A stretch of 64,000 nt of DNA from Phymorhynchus buccinoides. Its lineage: Eukaryota; Mollusca; Gastropoda; Neogastropoda; Raphitomidae. The stretch covers positions 24,719,056-24,783,055 of the forward strand of contig CM065711.1 of the NCBI GenBank assembly GCA_017654935.2, given 5' to 3'. A program made the translations under genes and the position numbers. The notes below the pieces were generated by a model. That model did not search any database. It worked only from the letters and a program-made list of their open reading frames with translations, and was not told the DNA's origin. Below, one piece after another: positions 45,343 to 57,741 of this stretch. How positions within the stretch are numbered: position 1 is the stretch's first letter; the number at the start of each line of letters is the position of its first letter.

Positions 45343-46420
45343 TAATAATAATAATAATACTGGTTATTTATAGAGCGCTTAACTCCCTTTGCGGGGTGCT
45401 CAAAGCGCTGAACAAAGGCATAAACACTAACATACAGATAAACATACACATTAAAGACAAGCCAAGAATAATCAACATGAAGACAAGTATCAATGAATAT
45501 AAACATTAAAAATAAGTGAGACTGTTAATACAAAATACATGCATTAATCTCTCTCGCCCTCCCTCCCTCCTCCCCCTCCCCCCCCCCCCCCCCACACTCA
45601 CACGCACGCACGCACACACGCACACACGCACTGCAGGGTAATATCATCAAGGACTACGTGGATTAGAGGTGAGAGTATGAGGTTTCAAAAAGATGAGTTT
45701 TCAGAGAAGCTTTGAAAGACTGGACAGAGGAAGAGTGGCGAACACTGTGTGGTAAGCTATTCCAGACCGAGGGAGCAGAGTACGAGAAAGAAGATTCACC
45801 GAAGGATTTAGTTTTAATACGGGGAGTGGAGAGCAGGCATGAGTCGGAGGAAGATCTGAGATGTCGGGTGGGAGTGTAGGTTTGTACAATGAGATACTGA
45901 GGGGCAGTTCCATTAATAGAGTTGAAGGTGAGGCATGCGATGGAAGCCAGTGAAGAGTGTGAAGTAGCGGGGTGATATGCTGTGTCTTTTTTGCTTTGAA
46001 AATCAATCTTGCAGCTGCGTTCTGAACTTTCTGAAGTTTCTGGATTGAGAACTGTGGGCATCCAAATAACAGAGAGTTACAATAGTCTAGCCTAGACAAG
46101 ACGAGAGAACAGACGGGAGTTTGTGTTGCCTGAGTGGTAAGGAGGTGGCGAATGGAACTTATCTTACGAATCTGTAGATAGGCTATTTTGCAAACATTGT
46201 TCACATGTGTTTTCATTGTAAGGTTGGAATCGATAGTGACGCCCAGGTTTTTGACAGAAGGAACAAAATCAATATCTGAGTCACATATCCATATGGAAGA
46301 TGGAAGGGACCTGTCAACAGAGAGTCTTTTAGAAGTCATTATGATGGCTTCAGTTTTGCTGTCATTTAATTGGAGTTTGTTTTCATTCATCCATATTTTG
46401 ACATTACTGATAAAAAGGAA
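45343..46420 (-). mobile_element. 3' half of an L2/CR1-like LINE (right copy)
   Basis: Mirror of 25205-26282. The two overlapping frames give LVLSRLDYCNSLLFGCP and FSYSAPSVWNSLPHSVRHSS. The tail has the GAGCGCTTAACTCCCTTTG and CAAAGCGCTGAAC phrases and (AAT)n at 45343-45358. One frame break near 45890 remains. Confidence 0.8.
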
Positions 46421-46929
46421 AAGTCTTTTGGTGACTCTTTAGTTTAAACCCTTCCATTACTTAAAAAAAGAACAAAAATGTGTGACAGACAGACAAAACC
46501 ATTATGCCTCATATGATTCTTCGTGGGCCAGAAACAGTATCAAGACTTCCATGTGTGTCAAAACGTAACATCGCATTCTTCTATAGAATCATTTCATAAT
46601 AATTATGCAGTATTGAATAGAGATATACCCGTATTATTTAAACTACACCATTTATTTTTTCTTAAACAAGTAACACTCACCATCTTCAATACCGACAGTA
46701 CTGGAAATGCAAAGATACAATATTAACATTTTTCAAGCTTAGGCACAGTGAGTTACAATACTAAATTCATCAAGATGGTTTTTTTTTAACTTTGGAAGCA
46801 TGTTGTACACACGAGACTCTTTCTATTGCACATGTACTAAACTGTGGTGTTTCATAGTAAGCTAGTGCAGCTAACAAGACAGAGAACATCGTTTGGAAAT
46901 GGTAGCTGATGACTCAATTCAATTGCTGA

Positions 46930-47690
46930 GGCTCATTGAACCAATTCACATGCCTACCACAACCAAGAGGGTCAGGATGTGGAGGATCTGGTTCACATGC
47001 AGCTTGCTAAAGCATAACTTGATGGTGGGCCACTGGGGAGTGGGCTTGGAAAGATGACATGTTGGTGGTAAAGGTTCTTTTGGCTGCATTGTTTCTTGAA
47101 GCTGTGTGTAATGGTAGTGTTGAAACAAATGAAAGGCTCATCTCCATGCAAACCAGGCTGACAAATTGAAGATGTGATTTGGCCAACATGGCCAATTATG
47201 CAACACAAAAAACACATTTATTTTCTGTCACATCCAGTACACCAAGAAGTTAACAATAAAATTCAGTTAGCTGCTGCTAACATCACTGACATTGATGAAA
47301 AGGTGGTGATGAACATGACTCAATGTTCAGTCAAATTGTTGAAAAGTCCATGGCTTTCCTTACACAGAGGATGAACCATAATGACCAGAATGTCCTGCCA
47401 TTAAATATGACTTCAATGTTGGCAAACACAGGCTTCGTTTATAAAACGGAAGGCCTTCTGCAGCAAAACTGTTTCTTTCAGAACTGACCCATTGTGCACC
47501 ATGATAGGGGCAGGTCCAGTGACAGTCACTTCAGCATTCAGTGGAGGATGTGTTGCAAAAAAAAGAATCATCTTCATTTCACTGTTGTTGGCAATGACTT
47601 TGGCATCAAGATTTGGTTTAGAAGTGATGTGTTTTGGGTACTATTGAAAATAGAATTGTCTTATTTCTGCTGATTCGTAGACATCAGGAC
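46930..47690 (+). pseudogene. Degraded coding remnant of unidentified element (right copy)
   Basis: Mirror of 23990-24680 with the same protein-like pieces and the same stops. The shared breaks predate the separation of the two copies. Confidence 0.4.
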
Positions 47691-47790
47691 TTCATGGTTC
47701 ATTTAACATAACAGTCAATCACTGCATATAAGATTGCTATGGTGAACATGTGTAGAATTCGTTTCTTGCATTATTTCAAGTTTGGTTTAA

Positions 47791-47945
<155 letters not shown>

Positions 47946-48213
47946 AATCAAATCAAATAGTGGTTTTTTAATTGCCATTGCCTTATGTAGAAGCCCTTAT
48001 GGCAAGGGGGTACTGTCAAATAACTGATACCATTTTATTTGGCATGTAAAGAAAAAGCAGTATAGTCTTAAAGAAATAAAAATAGAATCAAGAACAGAAA
48101 CAAGAGTATTCACCAAATATTCAATTTCTTAACACCTCCTACTCTCTAGTTTACCAGCTCATTCCCCTTCACCCCCCCCCCCCCTCTTTAACACAAAACA
48201 GAGAGATAGATAG

Positions 48214-48217
<4 letters not shown>

Positions 48218-48296
<79 letters not shown>
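48218..48296. repeat. (GA)n microsatellite
   Basis: About 39 GA units, close to the left-arm length. Confidence 0.95.
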
Positions 48297-48483
48297 ACTG
48301 AAAAACTTTATTTAACAAGGACAAAGAGTTTAGGCGATGTCTATTCTTACAATCTGTCCTTGGATAAAATACATGTTTGTGCTAGAAACGTGGAAAAAAC
48401 AACACATGAAAAGAAGAAACAAATCTAGCTAGCTATCTGCAGCTGCTGACTGCATGTTAACACCCCCACGCAAGTACTTATTG

Positions 48484-48652
48484 TCAGACTATAAGGTGCA
48501 CTTTGTTATAAGGCGACCCCCCCCCAACAACAAAACCCCCACAATTTGACACAAAATTCAGATTGTTTTATTTTATTTTCTTATTATATTATCAGTCACA
48601 TTGTAAGGCTCAGTTGGCTCAGTCTTGAAAAAAGGTATCGCCTTGTAGTCCT
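48484..48652 (-). mobile_element. Possible DNA-transposon MITE (right copy)
   Basis: Mirror of 23046-23213 with the same imperfect inverted ends. Confidence 0.4.
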
Positions 48653-48657
48653 AATTT

Positions 48658-49640
48658 TAACACAAGAGGAAACACTTATCCTACCCCCCTCTAAAATCAA
48701 TATTTTGACTACGAGCAGAGACTAAAATCATCATAAGTCCCTTAAACGTACCGACAATTGCCTGAACTTTTGCAGGAATAATATTTAGTATGTTCTTGAC
48801 ATCTATCACAAATAAAAAAGGTACAATCCCATGCCATTTTGTAACACAAGAGGAAACACATACCCCACTCCCCTCTAAAACCAATATTTTGACTACGATC
48901 AGAGACTAAAATCATCCTAAGTCCCTTAAAATTAACGACAATTGCCTGAAACTTTGCAGGAATAATGTTTGTTATGTTCTTGTCATATAAAGCAAATAAA
49001 CAAGATACAATCCCTTGCCATATTTTAACACAAGAGGAAACACCTACCCTCCACCCCTCTAAAATCAATATTTTGACTACCAGCAGAGACTAAAATCATC
49101 AAAAGTCCCTTAAAAGTATCGACAATTGTTTGAAACTTTACAGGAATAATGTTTGTTATGTTCGTGTTATATGCAACAACAAAACAAGATACAATCCCTT
49201 GCCATTTTTGAAAACAAAGGGAAATGCATGTCCCACCCCCCTCTAAAACCAATATTTTGACTACGATCAGAGACTAAAAGCATCACAAGTCCCTTAAAAA
49301 GTACTGATAATTGCCTTAAACTCTGCAGGAATAATGTTTGTCATGTTCTTGTCATATAAAGCAAATAAACAAGATACAATCCCTTGCCATAGCTTAACAC
49401 AAGAGGAAACACTTACCCTCCACCCCTCTAAAAATCAATATTTTGACAACCAGCAGAGACTAAAATCATCACAAGTCCCTTAAAATTAACAACCGTTCCC
49501 TGAAACGTTGCCGGAATAATGTTTATTATGTTCTTGTCATATAAAGAAAACAACAAGATACAATCCCATATCATGTTTAAACCCAAGAGAAAATACTTAC
49601 CCCACCCCCCATCTAAAATCAAAATTTGGATTATGGAAAT
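48658..49640 (-). repeat. 183-bp satellite, about five units (right copy)
   Basis: Same unit number and phase as 22050-23040, so no copy-number change between arms, unlike the 87-bp minisatellite. Confidence 0.9.
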
Positions 49641-50094
49641 AACTTAAACCAACCCCATCTAAATCAATTTGGAAATACAATTATAGAGAGGCATTGTAAC
49701 AAGAAGGAATTCCTTATAACTGGGAGTTCTATTAAAACATTCAGACAGTATGCGTGCGCGCACACACACACACGCACACATGCACAAAATGATTACAACC
49801 TGTCTACACAAACTCATATAAAAACATGCAAACAACCACCCACCCACCCCAGACAGACACACACACAATGGCTTGCACACCCACACATGCAGGCACTGCA
49901 TTTCAGCACAATATCAAATGTATGAATGTGACCAAACAACCACAGCCCACACAGTGAGAATTGAGATGTGTGCGTTGCTTCTTACTGACTCCGTATGTGC
50001 GTGAATCAGATTGAAAACAGTAAGGGAAATATTAGTGTTCTAACTTCACATCATGGTCTCTTTTGACCGTATTTTATATCTATATACTCATAAC

Positions 50095-50475
50095 ATTTTT
50101 TGAATCAAACCCATTTATCTGAAAGTTATTCCGTTTTTACCAAAAATACAGACCTTGCAATACCAAAACAATTTGAGTCAAAAGGGCCCAAGTTTTAGTT
50201 GGTCCAGTTTGACCCAAAATCATTTGAAAATGTTGAGGCCACCAATTTCGTGTCAAAACGGACTATCTAACAAAAATGTCAAATACTCCATTGTTTGTAT
50301 TATAATTAACTCCCGAATTTGCAATTATATCTTTGAGACCCAAATACACCACCACTCCAAAATTAATGTAATAGGGAAGCTTAGATTTTTTACAGGAATT
50401 GTTCAAAACTTTAGAAGCGTTTTTCTCGAAACAGGCCTTTTCGAGTTAGTCTGTTTTGACTCCAAGCCATCGATA
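50095..50475 (-). repeat. TCAAA-rich dispersed repeat (right copy)
   Basis: Mirror of 21226-21600. Confidence 0.65.
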
Positions 50476-50479
50476 TGTC

Positions 50480-51140
50480 CAGCTTGATGTGGTATGCCAC
50501 CCTACAAATGTCAAGCGATTCTGCACACCAGTTCATGTGATATTGCTACAGACAAAAATCCAAGGTCAAAGGTCAAGATCACAGACGTCAACAAAACTTT
50601 GCTTTCTATATGATCTTAAGATAGTCTATCTACCTGCCAAAATCGGAAACTGTATCTGCCATAATGTAAAAGATATGGGGATGGCCAAAATAAATATGAC
50701 GGTGTTCAAGGTCAAAGATCAAGGTTAAAATTAATGGGCTAAAGGTCACCCTGCATATACTGTACACACCAGCTTGATGTGGTGTTCCACCCTATAATTT
50801 TTAAGCGATTCTGCGCAGCAGTTCATGTGATGTTGCGACAGACAAAAATCAAAGGTCAAAGGTCAAGGTCATCGAAGTCGCCGAGGTCAACAATACTTAG
50901 CATTCCATATGATCTTAAGCTAGTCTACCTGCTTGCCATATTTGGAAACTGTATCTGCCATAATGTAAAAGATATGGCCAAAACAAATAATTGACGATGT
51001 TTAAGGTCAAAGGCCCAAGGTCAAGGCTAATAGGGTAAAAGTGACCCCATATACCCAATCACCTTAAGCTAATACACCAAAATTTCAAAATATATGGCCA
51101 AGACAAAAATTACATGTTGAAGGTCAAAGATCAAGGTCAT
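50480..51140 (+). repeat. AGGTCA-rich dispersed repeat (right outer copy)
   Basis: Perfect AGGTCAAAGGTCA at 50563-50575 and at 50853-50865, the second followed directly by a third half-site at 50866-50871. The repeated phrase CTGTATCTGCCATAATGTAA marks successive units. Confidence 0.75.
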
Positions 51141-51164
51141 GTAATAATTTAATTATGCAAATCA

Positions 51165-51595
51165 TATTTCATCTGATTCCAAAAGAAGAAGATAGGCGTT
51201 CAATGAGAATGGTATGGTCAATGGTGGCAATGGCAGACGATAGATCCATAAAGGCAACAACAGACACAAGGTTCTGATCCATGCTTGAAAGGCAGGAATC
51301 TGTGACAGCCAACAGGGCTGTTTCAGTGCTATGACACATGCAATATGCAGATTGCTTTGACTCAAGAAGACAATTATCTTGAAGAGGTTGCAGTAGCTGC
51401 GACAGAACAACCTATTCAAGCAAATTAGAAAGGAAAGGAAGGTTGGAAACTGGTCTGTTGTTTTGAAGTAGATTGGAATCAAGAGTAGCTTTCGTCGAGA
51501 GGAATGACAATAGCATGTTTCAAAGAACTATCAACTGTGCCAGTAAGAAGGCTGTGGACAATGATTGAGGTGATGAGGAAATTTGCGTCAGTCCA
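51165..51595 (-). pseudogene. L2/CR1-like LINE RT fragment (right copy)
   Basis: Mirror of 20105-20535, abutting the 3' end of the GPCR. Same early RT motifs and same frame breaks. Confidence 0.7.
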
Positions 51596-52862
51596 AAGTA
51601 CTTGGCCTTTGTTTCGAATCTTGTCCATTCTCACCACAACTATGAGGATGACTGTGCGAAAAAGAAGATGGAGACGGTCGGTTCTGTGACTTTCGACCAC
51701 ACAATTCCCAAAACGTTTGTCGAAAGCGCGAACCGGTAGCGTAATAAACGAACACGTTAGTACAAGGCTTGATATAGGCCAAACCATCTTCAATCCACGC
51801 ACCGCACAAATACAAATTATGTTCCTTTTGCCCGAATCTGACCTCAGGAAAAAACAATCGACCAAAGTTGAAGATAGCAAAGGGCGAGTAACAGACGATG
51901 AACAGAACAGAACTCGCGATCAGCATCCGGGTTAGAGTGATTTCCCGCGACGGCATATTGGAAGACGATTGTGTTCGAAATTTGATGATGTGATTCAGTT
52001 TGACGATTGTCATAACCGTCGCAATCACTACCACAATCACTGAGATCATACGCACTCCGACGCTCAACACGATGGTGTCCATGATTCCGATAAGTCTTTT
52101 GTTCGCTGCGAAGAATTCAGACTCTACGGCGATCCTGGTTTGAAGGTTTAACAGCGGGTCGTAGAGGCATCGAATGCGGTAGCGTAAATTGACCGGGAAC
52201 GTCAGCACAAAGCTAGAGACGAAAACGGAAAAGATGATGGCCGCCATAGTCCTTGTGCGGATTAAGGTTTTCAGAGTGAGGGGGTTGAACATGCACAAGC
52301 ATCGCTCGATGGCTATAATAATGGAAAGGATGGGCGAAGTGAAGGAAAATCCTTTGAAAATGAACACATTGTTGTTGATGAGGAACGATAAATACGGACC
52401 GATCCCTTTACGGGCGGTGAACAGATTGTAGAATTCTTCAGCCTGCATAAATATGGAGCCAGCGAAAAGCACTCCGTCGGTGAAAGACTGGAAGAAGAGA
52501 CAGAGCATCACGCGATCTTTCAACCCCTGTCTCCAAAACACCGCCATGTTGATGACGTTCGTGGGCAAGCCAATCACAATCAGGATGATTTGCATATACT
52601 TTCGAATGTCTTGAATCAACACCCGAATCCCCGTGCTGACAATTCCGTCAGGGTAGTCAAACTGGGAGAAATCCATCTGGCTTAAAAACACCATGGAACA
52701 GCCTGTAGGAATCGACCAGTTCCTGGCGATCGTGCTGGGAGGATGTGATTGGTTCTTCATGGAAGGATCTGATTGGTTATTCGATTGGGTCGCCATATTG
52801 GTTGTCCAGCCAATCAGCTGCAGGGAAGTATTCAGCGCGATACTGACAGAAAGTGACGTCAT
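51588..52862 (-). CDS. Rhodopsin-type GPCR, gastropod chemosensory-receptor-like (right copy)
   Basis: A 424-codon frame without interruption, starting at the ATG 52862-52860. It differs from the left copy at seven residues: K11N, K37N, L139M, V181I, I302N, L303M and Q381R. None touches the ERC, CYSPF or TM7 motifs; L139M and V181I are conservative changes in or near TM2 and TM3, and 302-303 lie in the third intracellular loop. Both copies could therefore work. It lies antisense inside an intron of the plus-strand split gene, between the exons at 44762 and 56075. Confidence 0.85.
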   Translation of the reverse strand: MTSLSVSIALNTSLQLIGWTTNMATQSNNQSDPSMKNQSHPPSTIARNWSIPTGCSMVFLSQMDFSQFDYPDGIVSTGIRVLIQDIRKYMQIILIVIGLPTNVINMAVFWRQGLKDRVMLCLFFQSFTDGVLFAGSIFMQAEEFYNLFTARKGIGPYLSFLINNNVFIFKGFSFTSPILSIIIAIERCLCMFNPLTLKTLIRTRTMAAIIFSVFVSSFVLTFPVNLRYRIRCLYDPLLNLQTRIAVESEFFAANKRLIGIMDTIVLSVGVRMISVIVVVIATVMTIVKLNHIIKFRTQSSSNMPSREITLTRMLIASSVLFIVCYSPFAIFNFGRLFFPEVRFGQKEHNLYLCGAWIEDGLAYIKPCTNVFVYYATGSRFRQTFWELCGRKSQNRPSPSSFSHSHPHSCGENGQDSKQRPSTLD

Positions 52863-53101
52863 GGTGTGTCTGTAAAATGGCGTGTGATGGGATGAAGGCT
52901 CTCCCGGGTCCGAATTTGACCTACTGAAACAGCGATCAGAATTACACATACTAAAACAGCGATGCAGCAAGGAGGGAAAAGGTTTTTTTGTTTTTTTTTA
53001 TTTCAAGATAATGTCTTTGTATGATATGACACTGCTCCATTTTTATTTAAGAGAGAGAGAAAGAGAGGGAGAGAAACGTAATAATGTGATAATCTATGGA
53101 C

Positions 53102-53485
53102 TCCTAACACTACTGAAGGAATCAGCTGAAGACCTGGGGGAACTGTCAGAGACTTCATCACCGACAAACTGGACATAGTTTCGGACATCCCTTTTGACAG
53201 ACTGCACCGCCTAAACAACAAACCAAACTCCCCTGTGATTGGCTGCTGCACTTTCTTTAAGGACAAGATCAAGTGGTTGAAAGCCAAAGGAAAGCTGCAT
53301 AACACTGGTATCTTCATTGGGGAAGACTTTTCATGGAAAGTGAGATAAATCAGGCAAAGCTACTGCCACATCTGAAAAAAGCAAAGGAAGACGGCCAAAG
53401 GGATTTCATGATCTTTGACCACCTCGTTATAGATGGCAAAAAGTTCTCAGTGGATGATCAGAGAAATTTAAAAGAGTGGAAATAG
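53102..53485 (+). pseudogene. L1-type ORF1p fragment (right copy, broken)
   Basis: Mirror of 18213-18597. A substitution gives AGA TAA at the position reading VREI in the left copy, and a base is lost just after, so the frame is interrupted. Confidence 0.7.
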
Positions 53486-53707
53486 GAATTCGGCCGCCTT
53501 TCGGGCAGGAGTAATGTTTCCATGGTAAACAATTATTTGTCCTACTAGCTCAGAGGGAACACCAGAAAACGCAGCACGTGTAAATGAATTTCGTGAGCAT
53601 GTCATTGTTAATAGGGATGGTGGCCATGCCGAAGGGAAGAGAAGAAGGGTGGGGGTTGATGTTGGGAGTGGTGATGGTCAAACGGACAGGGATGAGAACA
53701 GTTTTTA

Positions 53708-53712
<5 letters not shown>

Positions 53713-53799
<87 letters not shown>
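53713..53799. repeat. (GA)n microsatellite
   Basis: About 43 GA units. Confidence 0.95.
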
Positions 53800-53800
<1 letters not shown>

Positions 53801-54261
53801 AAAGCCAGTTTTACACACTGAATACACAGAGTTAACTGTAACTTGCTACACTGAAAAATAATCTTATCAAATTGTATAAAAATAAGACGAGCTGACACAT
53901 GTTCATTGAAAAGAGCTGTAAAAGTATATCAATTCGATGAGATGGGTGGCTTCAAATATCAGTTTGAATAATGACGATTTCTCAGTTATTTTTTTACTTA
54001 CTTTATTTATCGTAGATTCTTCTTTGTCAGGTTACACCATTCATAAATATGAATAATATTTTTTTAAAGTATGTCAGCGTGTTTGAAAACCATCAGCCAA
54101 AGTCCAAAAACTATTATATAGACCCTTATCACTAAATGTATTTCTTGATCAGCATCATCCAAGGAATTCTGCCAAGCACTTGTTTAAAGTCTAGTGTACA
54201 CATACGCTATTGGAGCATTCACTGTCTCAGACATTTTGGCAACGCAACTCAAAACGTTATT

Positions 54262-54810
54262 GGCTCTACCCCAAGAAGCATACCTCTCTTCATCAGCATC
54301 ACTCAAGGAGGGCAGTGAGACACAGTTTGACAGTGCGGACATCTTCCAAATACCCACTTACCATGCACAACTCTCTTCATCAGCATCCCTCAAGGAGTGT
54401 GGTGAGGCACATTTTGACAGTGCGGACATCTTCCAAATACCCACTTACCATGCACAACTCTCTTCATCAGCATCACTCAAGGAGTGTGGTGAGGCACAGT
54501 TTGACAGTGCGGACATCTTCCAAACACCCACTTACCATGCACAACTCTCTTCATCAGCATCACTCAAGGAGTGTGGTGAGGCACATTTTGACAGTGCAAA
54601 CATCTTCCAAATACCCACTTACCATGCACAACTCTCTTCATCAGCATCACTCAAGGAGGGCAGTGAGGCACAGTTTGACAGTGCACATCTTCCAAATTCC
54701 CACTTACCATGCACAACTCTCTTCATCAGCATCCCTCAAGGAGTGTGGTGAGGCACATCAGTGCAAACATCTTCAAATTCCCACTTACCATGCACAACTC
54801 TCTGTTCCTA
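54262..54810 (+). repeat. 87-bp minisatellite (right copy, about six units)
   Basis: Marker phrase CTTCATCAGCATC recurs at about 54289, 54375, 54462, 54549, 54636 and 54721. The plus-strand frame 54194-54751 stays open with a 29-residue repeat (LSSSASLKECGEAHFDSAD type). Confidence 0.85.
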
Positions 54811-54922
54811 TAATCTGTTTTAAGCCTTTTGCAAAGTGAAAGCAAACGAGAGTAATTGATAATGTATTCATATAGTGCTTCATGCACATTCTGTTTTCAT
54901 CAGTGTCCTGTACTCATGTCTT

Positions 54923-55593
54923 ACACGGAACATTACTCAAAGTTAACGTTAACTGGTTTTGTTTCTGAGGTTCACAAATAAAGACATTGGACACAGAAAA
55001 GTTTTATCAAAGCAAACTATTCTGCATTTCAAATGCACTAACTTTTCAGTCCTTCAGAGTAGGTGTACGGAGCTGGCTATTCACTGAGATTTTTCTTTTA
55101 TACTATTTTTATCCTTAATTTGGATACCATCTCAGTAGTTGGCCCTCCCTAGTCATGTCTATTAGATTTTGAAATTAAAATTTCAGAACATTATTATTTT
55201 GTTCATTTTACATAAGATTTTCATAAGATTTTTACTATTTCTGGTTTAACTTTGTGCTGGTTTGCTTTTATTGTGGATTTTCGATTTGATGCAAAGAGGA
55301 CACCATTCTCTTGTAGAATGTCTTTTTTGCTCAGGTTGGCATCTACTGGACAGTCAAATTGCAGGCCGATCATGCAAACTGATGAGACATTCTCTTAGGT
55401 CGAAACAGCTGTCTTTGCATAAGGCACTGTCCCTCCCCCATTGGGAGAAAAAGTAAATCAGCACAATTGTGTGGGTTTTTTTTGTGTGTTTTTTTTGGAA
55501 CACGGAACATTACTCAAAGTTAACGTTAACTGGTTTTGTTTCTGAGGTTCACAAATAAAGACATTTGACACAGAAAAGTTTTATCAAAGCAAA
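54923..55593 (+). mobile_element. Hammerhead-bearing repeat, family A (right-arm copy)
   Basis: A 94-bp direct repeat (54923-55016 and 55500-55593) bounds one unit of 577 bp that carries HHR5. The direct repeat contains AGTTAACGTTAACTGG and GAGGTTCACAAATAAAGAC. It is a head-to-tail dimer remnant with a single ribozyme, non-coding. Confidence 0.8.
55372..55420 (+). ncRNA. Hammerhead ribozyme HHR5, complete core and perfect stem I
   Basis: Stem I ATGCAAA (55372-55378) pairs with TTTGCAT (55414-55420) over all seven bases. The core boxes CTGATGAG (55379-55386) and CGAAAC (55401-55406) match the consensus. Stem II has G-C, A-U, C-G, one A-G mismatch and U-A. Stem III is the minimal ACAGCTGT. Cleavage is predicted after C55413 in the GTC triplet. 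This is a type I hammerhead with the short stem III known from Penelope-like elements and animal retrozymes; such forms often act as dimers. Confidence 0.88.
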
Positions 55594-56074
55594 CTATATA
55601 TATATATATATTAACAAATACGCGATAGGGAGACCTTTTGTCCCCCTATTACCCAAAAATTTGGAATGTGGTGGTTAGGGGACCGAAAGCTGGTCCCCTT
55701 ATTGTTTTGCCCTCATTCTCATAGTACCACTGCGCTATCGTGAACGCAAATACTGTAAAACGCTGACGCAATAATCTCTGAACCCGCGAAACTCTTTAAA
55801 ACCGTTTGAAGATTGATCTGTATGAAGAAATACATCTAAAAAGTTTTTGGTTAATAGGGGGACAGCATGAAAAAACTGTGATTAAGTCGACCAGCCAATA
55901 ACTGCTAATGACTTTTTTTTCCAAGAGTATTCTTTTTCCGTGAATTTTTTTTCTACAATTAATATTGACATCATAATTGTTCTCGAAAAAAATTACCATT
56001 CATGTTCTTATATTTATTACGCTTTCTGAGATTTTGAATTTGGGCACAGATATAACAATGAAATCTATTTTTAG

Positions 56075-56157
56075 AACGGCTTACTTGGTCTCACAGCCAA
56101 CTGCGCACTTCGCTTTGGCGAATCCGAATGGAGGTCGCAAGTGGCTAGATCTAGTTG
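56075..56157 (+). CDS. 83-nt internal exon of unknown split gene
   Basis: Strong acceptor CTATTTTTAG and donor GTGAGTAA, conserved in both arms. Two frames are open. One (phase 2 in, phase 1 out) reads TAYLVSQPTAHFALANPNG and then continues into the next exon as DPRWPHSLDFLHF. The other (phase 0 in) meets a stop at the next exon junction. The first is the better candidate if it is coding; it could also be leader sequence before the ATG in the next exon. Confidence 0.5.
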
Positions 56158-56383
56158 GTGAGTAATTTTATGGATTTATTTGCGCTACATTGAACATTCT
56201 TGTATGAGAAGAAGCTCACATGCGTTGACTGGAAGTAAATAGCCAAACATTTCTAAGCAATAAGTGAAAGTGCAAGCACTGAAATTGTTTTGAGGGCAAG
56301 AGTCTAGCTAATGGCGTCGCTCACAGTCACACGGCAGTCACACGATCACGATGCTAAATTTCACTCATTAGATGTAGGCTTGG

Positions 56384-57086
56384 TCTTCTTCTTCTTCTTC
56401 AAGTTGGGGATGTTTATCCTGCCCCGCACTCACCTGTCTTCATTCAGACCATTAATAGCGCACAGGATGCGTGCTATATGAATTCGTGTCATCCATCCCA
56501 CCGGCACACACGGCTACTCCGTACTCGTACTGAATAGTGGAATGGGCTTCTTCTTCCTATTGGGGATGTTGATCCTGCCCCACGCCCAAAGTCTTCATTT
56601 AGACTGCAACTGGCGCACAGGATGTATGCTATATGTGAGTTCGTGTCATCCATCACACCGGCGCAACATGGCCTACTCCTACCGATTAGTGGAATGGGCT
56701 TTAACGTGTGCGCAAGATCTTTGTGCATGCATTCGCACACGGGACCTCGGTTTTAAAAGTCTCATCCGAAGGACTTTTCCCCAAACTGACGTCAGGTACC
56801 CATTTTACACCTGGGTGGAGAGGAAAATAGGAGTAAAGTGCCTTTCCCAAGGACACACCACTGCGACCCCAGCTGGATTCGAACCCACACACTCTGTGCG
56901 CGCAAGATCTTGTGCGTGCGTTCGCACAAGGGACCTCGGTTTTAGGTCTCATACGAAGGACCAGGAAATAGGAGTAAAGTATCTTTCCCAAGGATACAAC
57001 ACCGTGACCAGCTGGGTTCGAACCCCACCGCACCCGCAAACCTGTTTGGATTACGAGCGGCGACTCTAACCAACCGGCCACGGCGC
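56384..57086 (-). mobile_element. Composite tRNA-derived SINE cluster (right copy)
   Basis: Mirror of 14745-15450, minus strand, with the B box GGTTCGAACCC near 57015-57025, two bodies and two tail units before a (GAA)n end at 56384-56400. Confidence 0.75.
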
Positions 57087-57313
57087 CTCTTCTTCTTTTT
57101 TTTTCTCTTCTTCTTCTTCTTCTTCTTCTCTCTTTGGGGCCCACGATCATTGATCATGATCATTCTGGCACCCTCAGGAAAAAAAAAGACTGAAAAAAGG
57201 GGGGTCGGTTCCATCTGATACACTAATACAGGGCCTAAGCTGCTGCATTGTGTTCGGGTTTAGTGACCCAGCCAGCTCGCACCCACTGCTCGGGTCTGAG
57301 CGTGATGCTGGGA

Positions 57314-57345
57314 AACAGGGTGTGGAGGGGGGGGGGGGGGGGGGC
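57314..57345. repeat. Poly-G tract
   Basis: About 24 G in two runs. The left arm has a C run at 14479-14499. Likely variable in length. Confidence 0.85.
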
Positions 57346-57465
57346 TCATGGGATTATGTGTGTGTGTGCATGTGAGTATTCTGAATTCAGTAAAATGTTG
57401 ATGCACTAATATTGATCTTATTCCTTCTTTTTTAGAACTTATGTCATTTAATTTAGATTGTAATA

Positions 57466-57531
<66 letters not shown>

Positions 57532-57693
57532 ATAATAAGAAGACCACACTACCTTGTCAGTTTGTGGCTTGCTACACAATTAATTTGTATTTGAAATTGC
57601 TGCACAATTAATTTGTATTTGCATGCTGAGAAAAAGTGAACAGGAAATGATGAATATGTCAGTGTATTGATGTAAACATTTGATTGATTTCAG

Positions 57694-57741
57694 ACCCAAG
57701 ATGGCCACATTCTCTGGACTTTTTGCACTTCTCAAGAGCGA
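57694..57741 (+). CDS. 48-nt exon with possible start codon (MATFSG...)
   Basis: Acceptor TGATTTCAG, donor GTGAGTAG. An ATG at 57701 in strong context (AAGATGGCC) gives MATFSGLFALLKS and leaves in phase 2, fitting the 55-nt exon at 60616. In another frame the exon continues the preceding 83-nt exon as DPRWPHSLDFLHFSRA. Which frame is used depends on the true length of the next exon. No family recognised in either. Confidence 0.55.
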
